A DNA stretch of 64,000 nt from Sphingopyxis sp. GTDB lineage: Bacteria; Pseudomonadota; Alphaproteobacteria; Sphingomonadales; Sphingomonadaceae. Positions 24,151-32,610 of the stretch are shown here, piece after piece. Within the stretch, counting starts at the first letter, position 1. Every line of letters begins with the position of its first letter. The translations under genes and the position numbers were made by a program. The notes under the pieces are model-generated. The model ran no database searches. It saw only the letters and a list, made by a program, of their open reading frames with translations, and was not told the DNA's origin. The DNA lies in NCBI GenBank assembly GCA_013823985.1, contig PNNB01000020.1, forward strand, positions 1 through 64,000, read 5' to 3'.

Positions 24151-25169
24151 GGTATCAGAACCTTGAAGGTGACAGTGCGTGTTTGGCCTGCCGGGACGTT
24201 GCCCGCCGCGACAGAGATGCTCGTGCCGGTAAAGCGGCCCGCGTCGGCGTCGGCGGCATCGGTCAAAGCCGCCGCTTCCAGCGTGATGGATGCTGCCTGA
24301 TATTGTGATCCGGCAGGAATCGGGTCGGTAATGACCAGATTGTTCATCGTGCCGGTCCCCGAAACCGTCGCCACAAGGCTATAGGTCACGACAGCGCCCG
24401 GAACGGGACGGTTGCCGCCAAAGGGATCCAAAATCGTTGCGGATTTCAGCAACACGACAGAGGTCGCGCGAACGGCGAGGAAGCCGTTGGCGGTCGCCTG
24501 CGCGGTGGTCGAACCGACGACAGCATCGCCGCCGCCTTGTCCTGCACCGGCAAAGCTGGTGCCGGGGGTGCCGGTTCCGGTACGCGCTACAGCGTTCAGG
24601 CTGACATTGGCGCGGTTGGTGTCAACGACGCCAGCGGGCGTCGCGGTGATGACAAATACCGTAACGCTCTGGTCAGGCGCAATGACGGGATCATTGACGC
24701 CAGAGGTGTAGACCGTGTCTACGCCCGCATCGTAAACGCCGTTATTGTTCGTATCGAGAACGATCTGTTGCAAGGTTGGGTCGAAATCATCGCCGCCATT
24801 TGCAACATTGGCGGTCAGGCCAAAGGCTTCATTGCCGTTTCCGGTATTAGTGATCCGGAACGTCTGGACATTGCCCGTAGCACCAGGCGACGTGTTAACA
24901 TCGCCGGGGTCGGTCGATGCAACGGTGACGTCAAGCAGTTCATCCACCTTGATCACGACCGTGTTTGACTGGATCGTGACAGGCCCACCTGCTGTATCAA
25001 ACGTCGCCGAAGCAATGTTCTGGATGTCGGTTCCAGCCAACGTACCCGCCGCATAAGCAGGGTTGGCCGACAAAGTGGCGGCGATGATGCATGACGTCAG
25101 CAACGCGGATGCGATGCTGTGACGGCCTGTATCAGGGCGATGCCGAAGGAGTTTTCTGGTCTTCATCAT
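24147..25169 (-). CDS. Exported DUF11-type protein, first gene of the operon (340 aa)
   Basis: After a longer basic signal peptide (ending N-P-A-Y-A-A-G) the protein follows the same plan as the third gene: an I-A-S-A-T-F-D start, Ig-like domain and a C-terminal DUF11 domain with V-V-T-Y-S-L-V-A-T-V-S ... I-T-D-P-I-P-A-G-S-Q-Y. A calcium-loop-like D-T-N-N-N-G-V-Y-D-A-G lies near residue 140. A promoter fits about 80 bases upstream. The family is found in many bacteria as surface or stalk proteins; here nothing fixes its role. Confidence 0.85.
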   Translation of the reverse strand: MMKTRKLLRHRPDTGRHSIASALLTSCIIAATLSANPAYAAGTLAGTDIQNIASATFDTAGGPVTIQSNTVVIKVDELLDVTVASTDPGDVNTSPGATGNVQTFRITNTGNGNEAFGLTANVANGGDDFDPTLQQIVLDTNNNGVYDAGVDTVYTSGVNDPVIAPDQSVTVFVITATPAGVVDTNRANVSLNAVARTGTGTPGTSFAGAGQGGGDAVVGSTTAQATANGFLAVRATSVVLLKSATILDPFGGNRPVPGAVVTYSLVATVSGTGTMNNLVITDPIPAGSQYQAASITLEAAALTDAADADAGRFTGTSISVAAGNVPAGQTRTVTFKVLIP

Positions 25170-25248
25170 TCGCCTTATGCCGCAATAACGTCAAGAAACC
25201 GTTAATCCGCAGCACCCCGATTAACCACCTTAATACATTGAAAAACAT

Positions 25249-25277
25249 ATATAATATCTTGCTGCAAACGGTAACAA
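25249..25277 (-). promoter_or_regulatory. Probable promoter of the DUF11 operon
   Basis: On the minus strand TTGTTA (25277-25272), a 17-base spacer and TTATAT (25254-25249) form a plausible promoter about 75 bases before the first gene. The region is much richer in A and T than its surroundings. Confidence 0.5.
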
Positions 25278-25296
25278 TTTGTAAAATCGTAAAAAA

Positions 25297-25314
25297 CTAT
25301 AACTATAGTTATAG
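25297..25314. promoter_or_regulatory. Perfect 18-base palindrome upstream of the DUF11 promoter
   Basis: CTATAACTATAGTTATAG reads the same on both strands. It lies 20 bases upstream of the predicted -35 box, a typical position for an activator or repressor site. A GACGTC repeat follows at 25320-25334. Confidence 0.5.
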
Positions 25315-25407
25315 CACAGGACGTCGTGACGTCAAATACCCCTGCAAAAGGGCCGTGGTCGCTGGTTGAGGGCACCCGAATTGGGACTAGTTTTGCAAAG
25401 GGATCGG

Positions 25408-25425
25408 GTGTCAAAATTTTGACAC
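25408..25425. promoter_or_regulatory. Perfect 18-base palindrome between the DUF11 operon and tRNA-Asp
   Basis: GTGTCAAAATTTTGACAC is perfectly self-complementary. Outside it, CACCCGA (25373-25379) is complementary to TCGGGTG (25404-25410). The 25,170-25,490 gap has no gene I can support; this palindrome and the one at 25297 are its main content. Confidence 0.45.
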
Positions 25426-25490
25426 TGGGTCGCAAAGGGGGCTTATTCCATGCCCCGGTGCAGCAATTTTGAGATTAGCGACAAAGGGCG

Positions 25491-25519
25491 TTGACAGAAT
25501 CTGTCCTCGCTTCTAGTGC
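25491..25519 (+). promoter_or_regulatory. tRNA-Asp promoter
   Basis: TTGACA (25491-25496) and TAGTGC (25514-25519) with a 17-base spacer fit the consensus of stable-RNA promoters in alphaproteobacteria. The tRNA starts 17 bases later. Confidence 0.7.
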
Positions 25520-25536
25520 GCCTCCACCGCAAGTTA

Positions 25537-25613
<77 letters not shown>

Positions 25614-25625
25614 CTTCCCAAGTTT

Positions 25626-25862
25626 TTAGACTTCGGGTGGTGCGCTGAAAGACCCCGTCTCGATCCAGATCAGCAACGGCCGAAGCGGCGCAATCCACAC
25701 AATTCCTGCGACAAGATAAATCAGCGCCTGCGCCAATATGTGCAACTGGCCAATATATTCCGATGCGCTGACCACAAGGACCGCCCAGATCAGGATGATC
25801 GCCAATATGGCCAACATTCCGGCAGGTTTGCGCCATGATGGCGGGGTAATGGGCGTGGTCAT
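25626..25862 (-). CDS. DUF2842 two-span membrane protein (78 aa)
   Basis: Two hydrophobic helices (about residues 14-33 and 42-60) with a short loop containing S-E-Y-I-G-Q-L-H and the conserved V-W-I-A-P-L-R-P-L-L-x-W near the C-terminus match the DUF2842 family, known mainly from alphaproteobacteria. The ATG overlaps the stop of fthC by 4 bases. Function is unknown. Confidence 0.8.
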   Translation of the reverse strand: MTTPITPPSWRKPAGMLAILAIILIWAVLVVSASEYIGQLHILAQALIYLVAGIVWIAPLRPLLIWIETGSFSAPPEV

Positions 25863-26428
25863 AAGCTTATCCAGGATTTCTCGGTAAGAACGGCGTCAAG
25901 CGGCATGTCCCAAGGGTCGTGGGGCAGGGCCTTCGTATATTGTATGGACCAGGCGAGACCAACGGCAAAGCTGTTTTCCAACATGCTGAGCGCGCGGTCA
26001 TAATGGCCTGCGCCTTGCCCAAGCCGCATCAACTGGTCATCAAATGCCACCAAAGGCACCAGCAGGACATCCGGGCGCACAGCCTCGGCCTGTGCGTCGG
26101 GCTGCATTAGCCCGAACGGTCCTTCAATCAGGGTATCGCCCGGGTTCCAGCGCAAGAAACGCATAGGGGAGGCTTTTGAAACAACATGGGGCAGGGCGAT
26201 GATGCATCCCTGCTCATGCGCCTGCACCAGCAAACGTGACGGATCTGCTTCCGAGCCCAGGGCAACATAGCCCGCCAGAACCACACCCGGCTTCAGATGC
26301 GCGTTCAATAGGCCGGGGATACGGGAGAAAGACAGGGAAAGGTCATTATCGGTCAATTGCCCGACATATTCGTCCCTGGATTTCCTGAATTTTGCGCGCT
26401 GTGCTTTTTTGACGTCGATCATGTCCAC
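25859..26428 (-). CDS. fthC: 5-formyltetrahydrofolate cyclo-ligase
   Basis: The protein has the family motifs: K-x-x-x-R-x-x-x-R-K near the start, E-A-D-P-S after the G-Y-V-A-L-G-S strand, the L-V-P-L-V-A-F-D segment, and the ATP/folate-binding G-x-G-x-G-x-Y-D-R as Q-G-A-G-H-Y-D-R. It uses ATP to turn 5-formyl-THF into 5,10-methenyl-THF. Start is GTG at 26428 or the ATG two codons later. The neighbours, 6S RNA and zapA upstream, are the same as in many proteobacteria. Confidence 0.92.
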   Translation of the reverse strand: MDMIDVKKAQRAKFRKSRDEYVGQLTDNDLSLSFSRIPGLLNAHLKPGVVLAGYVALGSEADPSRLLVQAHEQGCIIALPHVVSKASPMRFLRWNPGDTLIEGPFGLMQPDAQAEAVRPDVLLVPLVAFDDQLMRLGQGAGHYDRALSMLENSFAVGLAWSIQYTKALPHDPWDMPLDAVLTEKSWISL

Positions 26429-26450
26429 AGCATCAATGTCCCTTCAAAGG

Positions 26451-26613
26451 GTTAGCGGAACCACAATGGGTCGTTTCCCGGAATATCCTCTGACGCCAAA
26501 ACGTCAGGTGGGCGCCGTTTAGTCTGGACCACGGTCCAAACAGGGACAGCTCCCTTAGATAAATAATCGCCTCAGGGATGTTCTCATCAGTTCGTGCCGT
26601 GCAGTCCCGCCAA
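26451..26613 (-). ncRNA. ssrS: 6S RNA
   Basis: The gap between zapA and fthC is the classical site of the 6S RNA gene. On the minus strand, TCCCTGAGGCGATTATTTAT (within 26530-26590) closely resembles the conserved CCCCUGAGCCGAUAUUUCAU of E. coli 6S. The ends pair: GTTGGCGGGACTGCA (from 26614) with TGTGGTTCCGCTAAC (to 26451) makes a 15-base stem including wobble pairs. A hairpin CTGACG/CGTCAG caps the middle. The RNA binds RNA polymerase holoenzyme in its promoter-like bulge. The ends are estimated to within a few bases. Confidence 0.85.
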
Positions 26614-26617
26614 CGAC

Positions 26618-26646
26618 TATATAGGCCTTGTGAACCTATACCTCAA
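26618..26646 (-). promoter_or_regulatory. 6S RNA promoter
   Basis: On the minus strand TTGAGG (26646-26641), a 17-base spacer and TATATA (26623-26618) precede the predicted RNA start by about 5 bases. The promoter overlaps the last codons of zapA. Confidence 0.7.
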
Positions 26647-26962
26647 GTCTATCCGCAAGAGCTTCGAGCCGATCGGCAAGTTTATCGAGCGTGGCGAGCG
26701 CCTGATCATAGCTGTTGCTGTCGTTGGAATCGGCGTGGGTCGCGGCGTTCGATCCGGCGTTCCGGCTATCCTGCAATTTATCGGCGAGCAGCAAAGCGGA
26801 AAATAAAAGCAACCGGCTTTCGTTCAAACCGCCCGAGGCGCCGCCTGCTTCGCGCGCCATTTCATCGACCATGCTGCCCAATGTCTGCAGCCTGGGCTCT
26901 TCGCCATCTTTGCAGGTCACTATATATTCGCGGCCTGCGACCATCAAACGAACGTCGGCCAT
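26636..26962 (-). CDS. zapA: Cell division protein ZapA
   Basis: The 108-residue protein has the ZapA fold: an N-terminal strand pair M-V-A-G-R-E-Y-I-V-T-C-K-D-G-E-E-P-R-L, then L-G-S-M-V-D-E-M-A-R-E-A and a long C-terminal coiled coil with L-L-L-F-S-A-L-L-L-A-D-K-L. ZapA cross-links FtsZ filaments at the division site. An Asn/Ser-rich insertion at about residues 67-85 separates the two parts of the helix. It shares one base with the upstream small gene. Confidence 0.9.
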   Translation of the reverse strand: MADVRLMVAGREYIVTCKDGEEPRLQTLGSMVDEMAREAGGASGGLNESRLLLFSALLLADKLQDSRNAGSNAATHADSNDSNSYDQALATLDKLADRLEALADRLEV

Positions 26963-27153
26963 CAGCTTGTGCGCCCCGAAAGAATGTCTTCAATCGCGCC
27001 AATCGCGGCGCACGTCTCGGCCTTCAGCTTTTCATGCCGTTCCAGCAAGTCCGAATCCGGTGCTGCGGACTGCACGCCGGATGGAATCCGTTCCAGCCGC
27101 GAAAGTGCCCGCTCGATCCGGCCTATAGTCAAAATTAGTTGTTGCTGGGGCAT
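26962..27153 (-). CDS. Small coiled-coil protein upstream of zapA (63 aa)
   Basis: The sequence is one or two helices with heptad spacing (I-x-R-I-E-R-A-L-S-R-L-E-R and L-E-R-H-E-K-L-K-A-E) and no membrane segment. The stop overlaps the start of zapA, so it is co-translated with this FtsZ-associated gene. Short coiled-coil genes in this place are common in sphingomonads and may assist division; the function is unproven. Confidence 0.72.
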   Translation of the reverse strand: MPQQQLILTIGRIERALSRLERIPSGVQSAAPDSDLLERHEKLKAETCAAIGAIEDILSGRTS

Positions 27154-27379
27154 ATGTTACTCCCGTTACCTACTGCAATTTAGCAAATTAAAACAATTTG
27201 GCAAATGCGCTTCCAATTGAGACAACCGGCCCTTGCTTGCGCAAATCAGCCGCCTATGGCTTGACGCCTGCACCTTCGCTCCGCAAAGGGTGCCGACGCG
27301 CGACTCGGAACAGCACGGCCTGCTTCAATATCCGGCGATTTTTTGGAGGCAATCAGGTCGTTAAAGGGGAATGAGATAG

Positions 27380-29347
27380 ATGACTGTCAACCAACGGCAG
27401 ATGGCCAATGCAATACGCGCACTGGCTATGGATGCTATTCAAGCGGCCAATAGCGGGCATCCCGGGATGCCCATGGGCATGGCCGATGTTGCGACAGTCC
27501 TTTATTCCGACTTTTTGAAATTCGATCCCACCGACCCGAAATGGCCTGACCGTGACCGCTTTGTGCTGTCGGCTGGACATGGTTCGATGCTGGCCTATGC
27601 CACGCTGCACCTGACCGGCTATGCGCGGCCGACCATGGATAACATCCGCAATTTCCGTCAATTGCATAGTCCTTGCGCCGGTCACCCCGAAAATTTCGAA
27701 CTGGAAGGCGTCGAGGCCACGACCGGGCCGTTGGGGCAAGGTCTGGCCATGGCGGTCGGTATGGCGATTGCCGAGCGGCATCTGAATGCCGTTTTTGGTG
27801 ATGAACTGGTCGACCACAAAACCTGGGTCATTGCGGGCGACGGATGCCTGATGGAAGGCATCAACCACGAAGCGATCGGGCTTGCCGGACATCTTGGCCT
27901 CGGGCGTCTGAATGTGTTGTGGGATGATAACCGGATTACCATCGACGGCGCGGTCGATCTGTCGTCGAGCGAAGATATCGCTGCCCGCTATGCCGCCACC
28001 GGATGGCATGTCGTGAAATGCGACGGCCATGATTTCGATGATATCAAGCGTGCGATGGCAGAAGCGGTCGCAGACCCGCGGCCCTCACTGATCGCATGCC
28101 ACACGATCATCGGCTACGGCGCCCCCAACAAACAGGGAAGTTCCAAGGTCCATGGTTCTCCGCTGGGCGACGAAGAAATTGCCGCGACACGCCAGCAACT
28201 CGGCTGGGATAGCGCCCCGTTTGAAGTGCCGGAAGACATTTCGTCAGCCTGGCGCGCATTGGGTGCCAAGGGTGCATCTGCCAAGAATGAGTGGCAGAAA
28301 CGGCTTTCAAACAGTTCGAATAAAACAGAATTTAACCGGCGTATGGCCGGTGATATCGATACAGCGGCCGCAATGTCAGCCTACAAGGCGCAACTCGCAG
28401 TAGACCTGCCTAAGGCGGCTACGCGCAAGTCTTCCGAAATGGCTTTGGGGCCGTTGACCGAGGCATTTCCCGAACTTCTGGGCGGCTCGGCCGACTTGAC
28501 CGGTTCAAATAATACCAAAACATCGTTCACCAAGCCTCTGAATAAAGAAGATTATTCGGGCCGTTATATCTATTATGGTATCCGTGAATTCGGCATGGCA
28601 GCGGCAATGAACGGGATGGCTCTGCACGGCGGCGTCGTTCCATTTGGCGGCACGTTCATGATCTTCTCGGACTATGCCCGCCCTGCAATTCGTTTGTCGG
28701 CTTTGCAAGGAATACGGGTGGTTTATGTGCTGACCCATGACAGCATCGGGCAGGGCGAAGACGGCCCCACGCACCAGCCTGTCGAACAGCTGCAGAGCCT
28801 GCGAATGATCCCGAATCTCGAAGTATTTCGCCCTTGCGACGCCATCGAGGTGGCCGAATGTTGGCAGCTTGCGCTGGAACGCAAGGATGGGCCATCGGTT
28901 CTGGCTCTTTCGCGGCAGGATTTGGCGATGGTGCGGACATCGGTGGACGGCAATCTGTCCGCAAAAGGTGCCTATCGCATCCAGTCCGCAGCGGCTGCGC
29001 GCAAGGTCATTTTGATTGCCACCGGATCCGAAGTGGCGCTGGCCACCGAAGTCGCGGCCCAGCTGGAAGCCAAGGGTTTCGGGGCGGATGTGGTATCCAT
29101 GCCCAGCATGACCCGCTTTCTCGCGCAGGACGAAACCTACCGGAACGACGTGCTGCCGAATGACGGCACGCTGCGTGTTTCGATTGAGGCCGGTACTACC
29201 TTCGGATGGAGCGATATTACCGGCTCGAATGGCCTGCATATCGGGCTGGATCGCTTCGGCGCGTCGGCTCCGGGCAAGGTCCTGATGGACCATTTTGGTT
29301 TTTCTGCCGACAAAATTACCCCTCAAATCATCGCCAAATTAGGCTGA
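27380..29347 (+). CDS. tkt: Transketolase
   Basis: A 655-residue enzyme of the pentose phosphate pathway. The thiamin-binding motif [13 protein letters not shown] ... W-D-D-N is present at about residues 153-185. Substrate histidines are in S-G-H-P-G and G-H, the middle domain has [10 protein letters not shown] and [14 protein letters not shown], and the C-terminal domain ends in G-A-S-A-P. It moves two-carbon units between sugar phosphates. GGGGA lies before the ATG, and gap follows after 11 bases. Confidence 0.97.
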   Translation: MTVNQRQMANAIRALAMDAIQAANSGHPGMPMGMADVATVLYSDFLKFDPTDPKWPDRDRFVLSAGHGSMLAYATLHLTGYARPTMDNIRNFRQLHSPCAGHPENFELEGVEATTGPLGQGLAMAVGMAIAERHLNAVFGDELVDHKTWVIAGDGCLMEGINHEAIGLAGHLGLGRLNVLWDDNRITIDGAVDLSSSEDIAARYAATGWHVVKCDGHDFDDIKRAMAEAVADPRPSLIACHTIIGYGAPNKQGSSKVHGSPLGDEEIAATRQQLGWDSAPFEVPEDISSAWRALGAKGASAKNEWQKRLSNSSNKTEFNRRMAGDIDTAAAMSAYKAQLAVDLPKAATRKSSEMALGPLTEAFPELLGGSADLTGSNNTKTSFTKPLNKEDYSGRYIYYGIREFGMAAAMNGMALHGGVVPFGGTFMIFSDYARPAIRLSALQGIRVVYVLTHDSIGQGEDGPTHQPVEQLQSLRMIPNLEVFRPCDAIEVAECWQLALERKDGPSVLALSRQDLAMVRTSVDGNLSAKGAYRIQSAAAARKVILIATGSEVALATEVAAQLEAKGFGADVVSMPSMTRFLAQDETYRNDVLPNDGTLRVSIEAGTTFGWSDITGSNGLHIGLDRFGASAPGKVLMDHFGFSADKITPQIIAKLG

Positions 29348-29358
29348 TAGGAGCATAT

Positions 29359-30366
29359 ATGACTGTCAAAGTAGCTATTAATGGATTTGGCCGCATCGGC
29401 CGTTTGGTTGCTCGCGCGATTCTGGAGCGCGACGATCATGATTTGGAACTGGTCGCGATCAACGATCTGGCCCCGGCAAAGGCAAATGCCCTGCTGTTCA
29501 AGCGCGATAGCGTACACGGCCCGTTCCCTGGTACCGTCGAGGCCGATGGCAATGACATCATCGTTAATGGCAAGCGCATCCACGTTACCGCCGAGCGTGA
29601 CCCTGCAAACCTGCCGCACGCCGCCAATGGTGTCGACATTGCGCTGGAATGCACCGGCTTCTTCACGGATCGCGCAAGCGCCGAGAAGCATCTGGCCGCT
29701 GGCGCCAAGCGCGTACTGATTTCCGCACCTGGCAAGAATGTCGACAAAACCGTCGTTTTTGGCGTGAACCATGATGTTTTGACCGCTGCGGACATGATTG
29801 TTTCCAACGCAAGCTGCACCACCAACTGCCTTGCGCCGCTAGCGAAGGTGCTGAACGATGCGATCGGGATTGAACGTGGCCTGATGACCACGATCCACAG
29901 CTACACCAACGACCAGAAGATTCTGGACCAGATCCATGACGATATGCGCCGCGCACGTGCTGCTGCCATGTCGATGATCCCGACGACGACCGGCGCAGCT
30001 CGCGCCGTAGGTGAAGTTATGCCCGAGCTGAAGGGTAAGCTGGACGGTTCGGCCATCCGGGTACCTACGCCCAATGTCAGCATCGTCGACCTGACCTTCA
30101 CGCCCAAGCGCGATACAACGAAGGAAGAAGTCAACGAATTGCTGAAGGCTGCTTCGGAAGGTGCGCTGAAGGGCGTTCTGGCCTATTCGGACGAGCCTTT
30201 GGTTTCGATCGATTACAACCACTGCCCCGCAAGCTCGACCATCGACAGCCTCGAAACAGCAGTTATCGACGGCAAGCTGGTCCGCGTTTTGAGCTGGTAT
30301 GACAATGAATGGGGCTTCTCCAACCGCATGGTGGATACCGCCGGCGTCATTGGCAAGCTGCTGTAA
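29359..30366 (+). CDS. gap: Glyceraldehyde-3-phosphate dehydrogenase
   Basis: The N-terminal Rossmann motif [11 protein letters not shown] and the catalytic [10 protein letters not shown] (Cys about residue 153) identify this 335-residue NAD-dependent enzyme. The conserved H in H-S-Y-T and the final W-Y-D-N-E-W-G-F-S are also visible. It is part of the tkt-gap-pgk run; pgk starts 12 bases after its stop. A longer in-frame start at 29206 would lie inside tkt and is not used. Confidence 0.97.
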   Translation: MTVKVAINGFGRIGRLVARAILERDDHDLELVAINDLAPAKANALLFKRDSVHGPFPGTVEADGNDIIVNGKRIHVTAERDPANLPHAANGVDIALECTGFFTDRASAEKHLAAGAKRVLISAPGKNVDKTVVFGVNHDVLTAADMIVSNASCTTNCLAPLAKVLNDAIGIERGLMTTIHSYTNDQKILDQIHDDMRRARAAAMSMIPTTTGAARAVGEVMPELKGKLDGSAIRVPTPNVSIVDLTFTPKRDTTKEEVNELLKAASEGALKGVLAYSDEPLVSIDYNHCPASSTIDSLETAVIDGKLVRVLSWYDNEWGFSNRMVDTAGVIGKLL

Positions 30367-30377
30367 GGGCTGAAATC

Positions 30378-31574
30378 ATGGCATTTCGCACACTTGACGA
30401 TCTTGGAGATATCAAAGGCAAGCGCGCTTTGGTGCGTGTTGATTTGAATGTCCCGATGGCCGACGGGCGTGTCACCGACGATATGCGCCTGCGCGCCTTG
30501 TTGCCCACCGTATTGGAACTGAGCAACAAGGGCGCAAAGGTATTGTTGCTGGCGCATTTCGGTCGTCCCAAGGGCGCAAAGCATAGCGAAATGTCGGTTT
30601 CCATGGTGCTCGACGCGTTGCAGGAAGTTGTCGGCCGCGAAATCATGTTCGTGCCGGAAATTGCCGGTGACGTGGTGCGGCAGTCAGTCGGCATACTGGC
30701 CGATGGCGACATCGCGCTTCTGGAAAACACCCGGTTCTGGCCGGGCGAGGAAAAGAACGATCCGGACCTCGCCAAGGCTGTTGCGGAAAATGGTGACTTC
30801 TATGTGAACGATGCGTTCTCCGCAGCCCATCGCGCGCATATGTCGACCGAAGGACTGGCCCATATATTGCCTGCATATGCCGGTCGATCGATGGAAGCCG
30901 AACTCAAGGCGCTGGAAGCGGCACTGGGCAATCCGGAGCATCCGGTGGCAGCCGTGGTTGGCGGGGCGAAGGTTTCGACCAAACTCGACGTTCTCAACAA
31001 TCTGGTGAAGCAAGTCGATCACCTCATCATCGGTGGCGGCATGGCCAATACCTTTTTGGCCGCGCGCGGTATCGATGTGGGCAAGTCTTTGTGCGAACAT
31101 GACCTTGCCGATACGGCAAACGCCATTTTGGAAACGGCAGACGCGTCGGGCTGCACGGTCCATCTGCCCTATGACGTCGTGACGTCAGTCGAATTCCGCA
31201 GTAATCCGCCAATCCGCGTCGTGAATGTGCACGAAGTTGCGGCCGATGAAATGATCCTGGACATTGGTCCTGCTGCGGTTGAGGCACTCGCTGATGTGTT
31301 GAAAACCTGCAAAACTCTGGTTTGGAACGGTCCCTTGGGTGCGTTCGAGATTGAGCCTTTTGATAAGGCGACCGTCGCATTGGCAAAGACCGCCGCCGCA
31401 TTGACCAAGGAAGGCTCGCTCATCTCGGTAGCCGGGGGTGGCGACACCGTCGCTGCATTGGCCCATGCCGGCGTGTCCGACGATTTCACTTTCGTATCCA
31501 CCGCAGGCGGTGCGTTTCTCGAATGGATGGAAGGCAAGCCCTTACCGGGCGTCGATGCGCTTCAAATGGATTAA
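30378..31574 (+). CDS. pgk: Phosphoglycerate kinase
   Basis: The 398-residue protein begins with the R-V-D-L-N-V-P motif, has L-L-x-H-F-G-R-P-K and the hinge and G-G-G-D-T nucleotide loop ([10 protein letters not shown]) near the C-terminus. It forms ATP from 1,3-bisphosphoglycerate. The ATG at 30378 leaves a 12-base gap from gap. A rho-independent terminator follows after 5 bases, closing the tkt-gap-pgk operon. Confidence 0.97.
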   Translation: MAFRTLDDLGDIKGKRALVRVDLNVPMADGRVTDDMRLRALLPTVLELSNKGAKVLLLAHFGRPKGAKHSEMSVSMVLDALQEVVGREIMFVPEIAGDVVRQSVGILADGDIALLENTRFWPGEEKNDPDLAKAVAENGDFYVNDAFSAAHRAHMSTEGLAHILPAYAGRSMEAELKALEAALGNPEHPVAAVVGGAKVSTKLDVLNNLVKQVDHLIIGGGMANTFLAARGIDVGKSLCEHDLADTANAILETADASGCTVHLPYDVVTSVEFRSNPPIRVVNVHEVAADEMILDIGPAAVEALADVLKTCKTLVWNGPLGAFEIEPFDKATVALAKTAAALTKEGSLISVAGGGDTVAALAHAGVSDDFTFVSTAGGAFLEWMEGKPLPGVDALQMD

Positions 31575-31578
31575 CCCC

Positions 31579-31604
31579 ACGGGGCGCATTGCCCCGTTTT
31601 TTTT
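31579..31604 (+). terminator. Rho-independent terminator after pgk
   Basis: ACGGGGC and GCCCCGT are perfect complements with a 5-base loop, followed by eight T residues. This is the clearest intrinsic terminator in the window. Confidence 0.88.
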
Positions 31605-31613
31605 ATTGTGCTC

Positions 31614-31629
31614 TTGCATACGTATGCAA
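31614..31629. promoter_or_regulatory. Perfect 16-base palindrome before fba, putative operator
   Basis: TTGCATACGTATGCAA lies between the pgk terminator and the fba start, 23 bases before its ATG. A symmetric site of this size is typical of LacI- or GntR-family sugar regulators. No T-run follows, so it is not a second terminator. Confidence 0.5.
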
Positions 31630-31652
31630 AATGGAAAGATTAGGAATTAAGA

Positions 31653-32540
31653 ATGCACGATCACAAAATGTTCGAAAAGATCGCCAACGGCGCAGGCTTT
31701 ATCGCCGCGCTTGACCAGAGCGGTGGTTCGACCCCCAAGGCGTTGCGTGGCTATGGCATTGAAGAAGATGCTTACAGCAATGACGAAGAAATGTTCGGTC
31801 TAATCCACGACATGCGGACCCGCATCATCACATCGCCCAGCTTTTCCAACGGCAAGGTGATCGGCGCGATCCTTTTCGAACGCACGATGGACGGGACAGC
31901 GGACGGCAAACCCGTGCCAACGGCCTTGTGGGAACGCGGCGTTGTGCCTTTCCTGAAAGTCGACAAGGGTCTCGAAGATGAAGCCGACGGCGTTCAGATG
32001 ATGAAGCCGATGCCGGAACTTGATAGTTTGCTGGCGCGCGCGCGCGAAAAAGGCGTGTTTGGTACCAAGAAGCGCTCGGTGATCAACAGCGCGTCGCCCA
32101 CGGGAATCGCGGCGATTGTGAAGCAGCAGTTTGAAGTTGCCGAACAGATTTTAGGCCATGGCCTGATGCCGATCATCGAACCCGAAGTGAACATCAAGAG
32201 CGCAGACCGTGCTCAAAGCGATGCCATCCTGCGCGACGAAATCCTGAAAGCGCTCGACAATGTATCGGGCGACCACAAGGTCATGCTGAAACTCTCGATC
32301 CCTGCGGAGGCCGGTTTGTTTGATCCGCTGGTCCAGCATCCGCGCGTTTTGCGCGTCGTCGCGCTGTCCGGCGGATTTGCCCGCCCCGAAGCATGCGTGG
32401 AACTGGCCAAGAACCAGGGCATCATTGCCAGCTTCTCGCGCGCGTTGCTGGAAGACCTGCGTCACCAGATGACCGATGCCGAATTCGACGCCTCGCTTGG
32501 CGGTGCGATCGACGAGATTGCCGCCGCTTCGGCGACCTGA
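31653..32540 (+). CDS. fba: Class I fructose-bisphosphate aldolase
   Basis: The 295-residue protein has A-L-D-Q-S-G-G-S-T-P-K-A-L near the N-terminus, typical of class I aldolases, and uses a Schiff-base lysine, most likely the one in H-K-V-M-L-K-L-S-I-P (residue about 212). It splits fructose-1,6-bisphosphate without a metal ion. Acidic E-P-E-V-N and S-G-G-F-A-R further agree. It is separated from pgk by a terminator and a palindrome, so it may have its own control. Confidence 0.93.
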   Translation: MHDHKMFEKIANGAGFIAALDQSGGSTPKALRGYGIEEDAYSNDEEMFGLIHDMRTRIITSPSFSNGKVIGAILFERTMDGTADGKPVPTALWERGVVPFLKVDKGLEDEADGVQMMKPMPELDSLLARAREKGVFGTKKRSVINSASPTGIAAIVKQQFEVAEQILGHGLMPIIEPEVNIKSADRAQSDAILRDEILKALDNVSGDHKVMLKLSIPAEAGLFDPLVQHPRVLRVVALSGGFARPEACVELAKNQGIIASFSRALLEDLRHQMTDAEFDASLGGAIDEIAAASAT

Positions 32541-32551
32541 CGTTGGAGAGG

Positions 32552-32587
32552 GGCTGGCGGCGATGCGTAAGACATTTGCCGCCAGCC
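32552..32587 (+). terminator. Stem-loop after fba, possible weak terminator
   Basis: GGCTGGCGGC pairs perfectly with GCCGCCAGCC across a 16-base loop. There is no T-run after it, so termination would not be fully intrinsic; it may instead protect the 3' end or be a factor-dependent stop. Confidence 0.4.
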
Positions 32588-32610
32588 TAAACCCCCGCTA
32601 AAGGCGCGGC

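Noticed and set aside
23257..24300. 347-codon plus-strand frame over the DUF11 cluster
   Set aside because: Shadow of three secreted-protein genes on the other strand, without its own motifs.
26578..27138. 186-codon plus-strand frame over zapA and the small coiled-coil gene
   Set aside because: Overlaps zapA and the 6S promoter; Arg/Pro-rich sequence with no homology that I can see.
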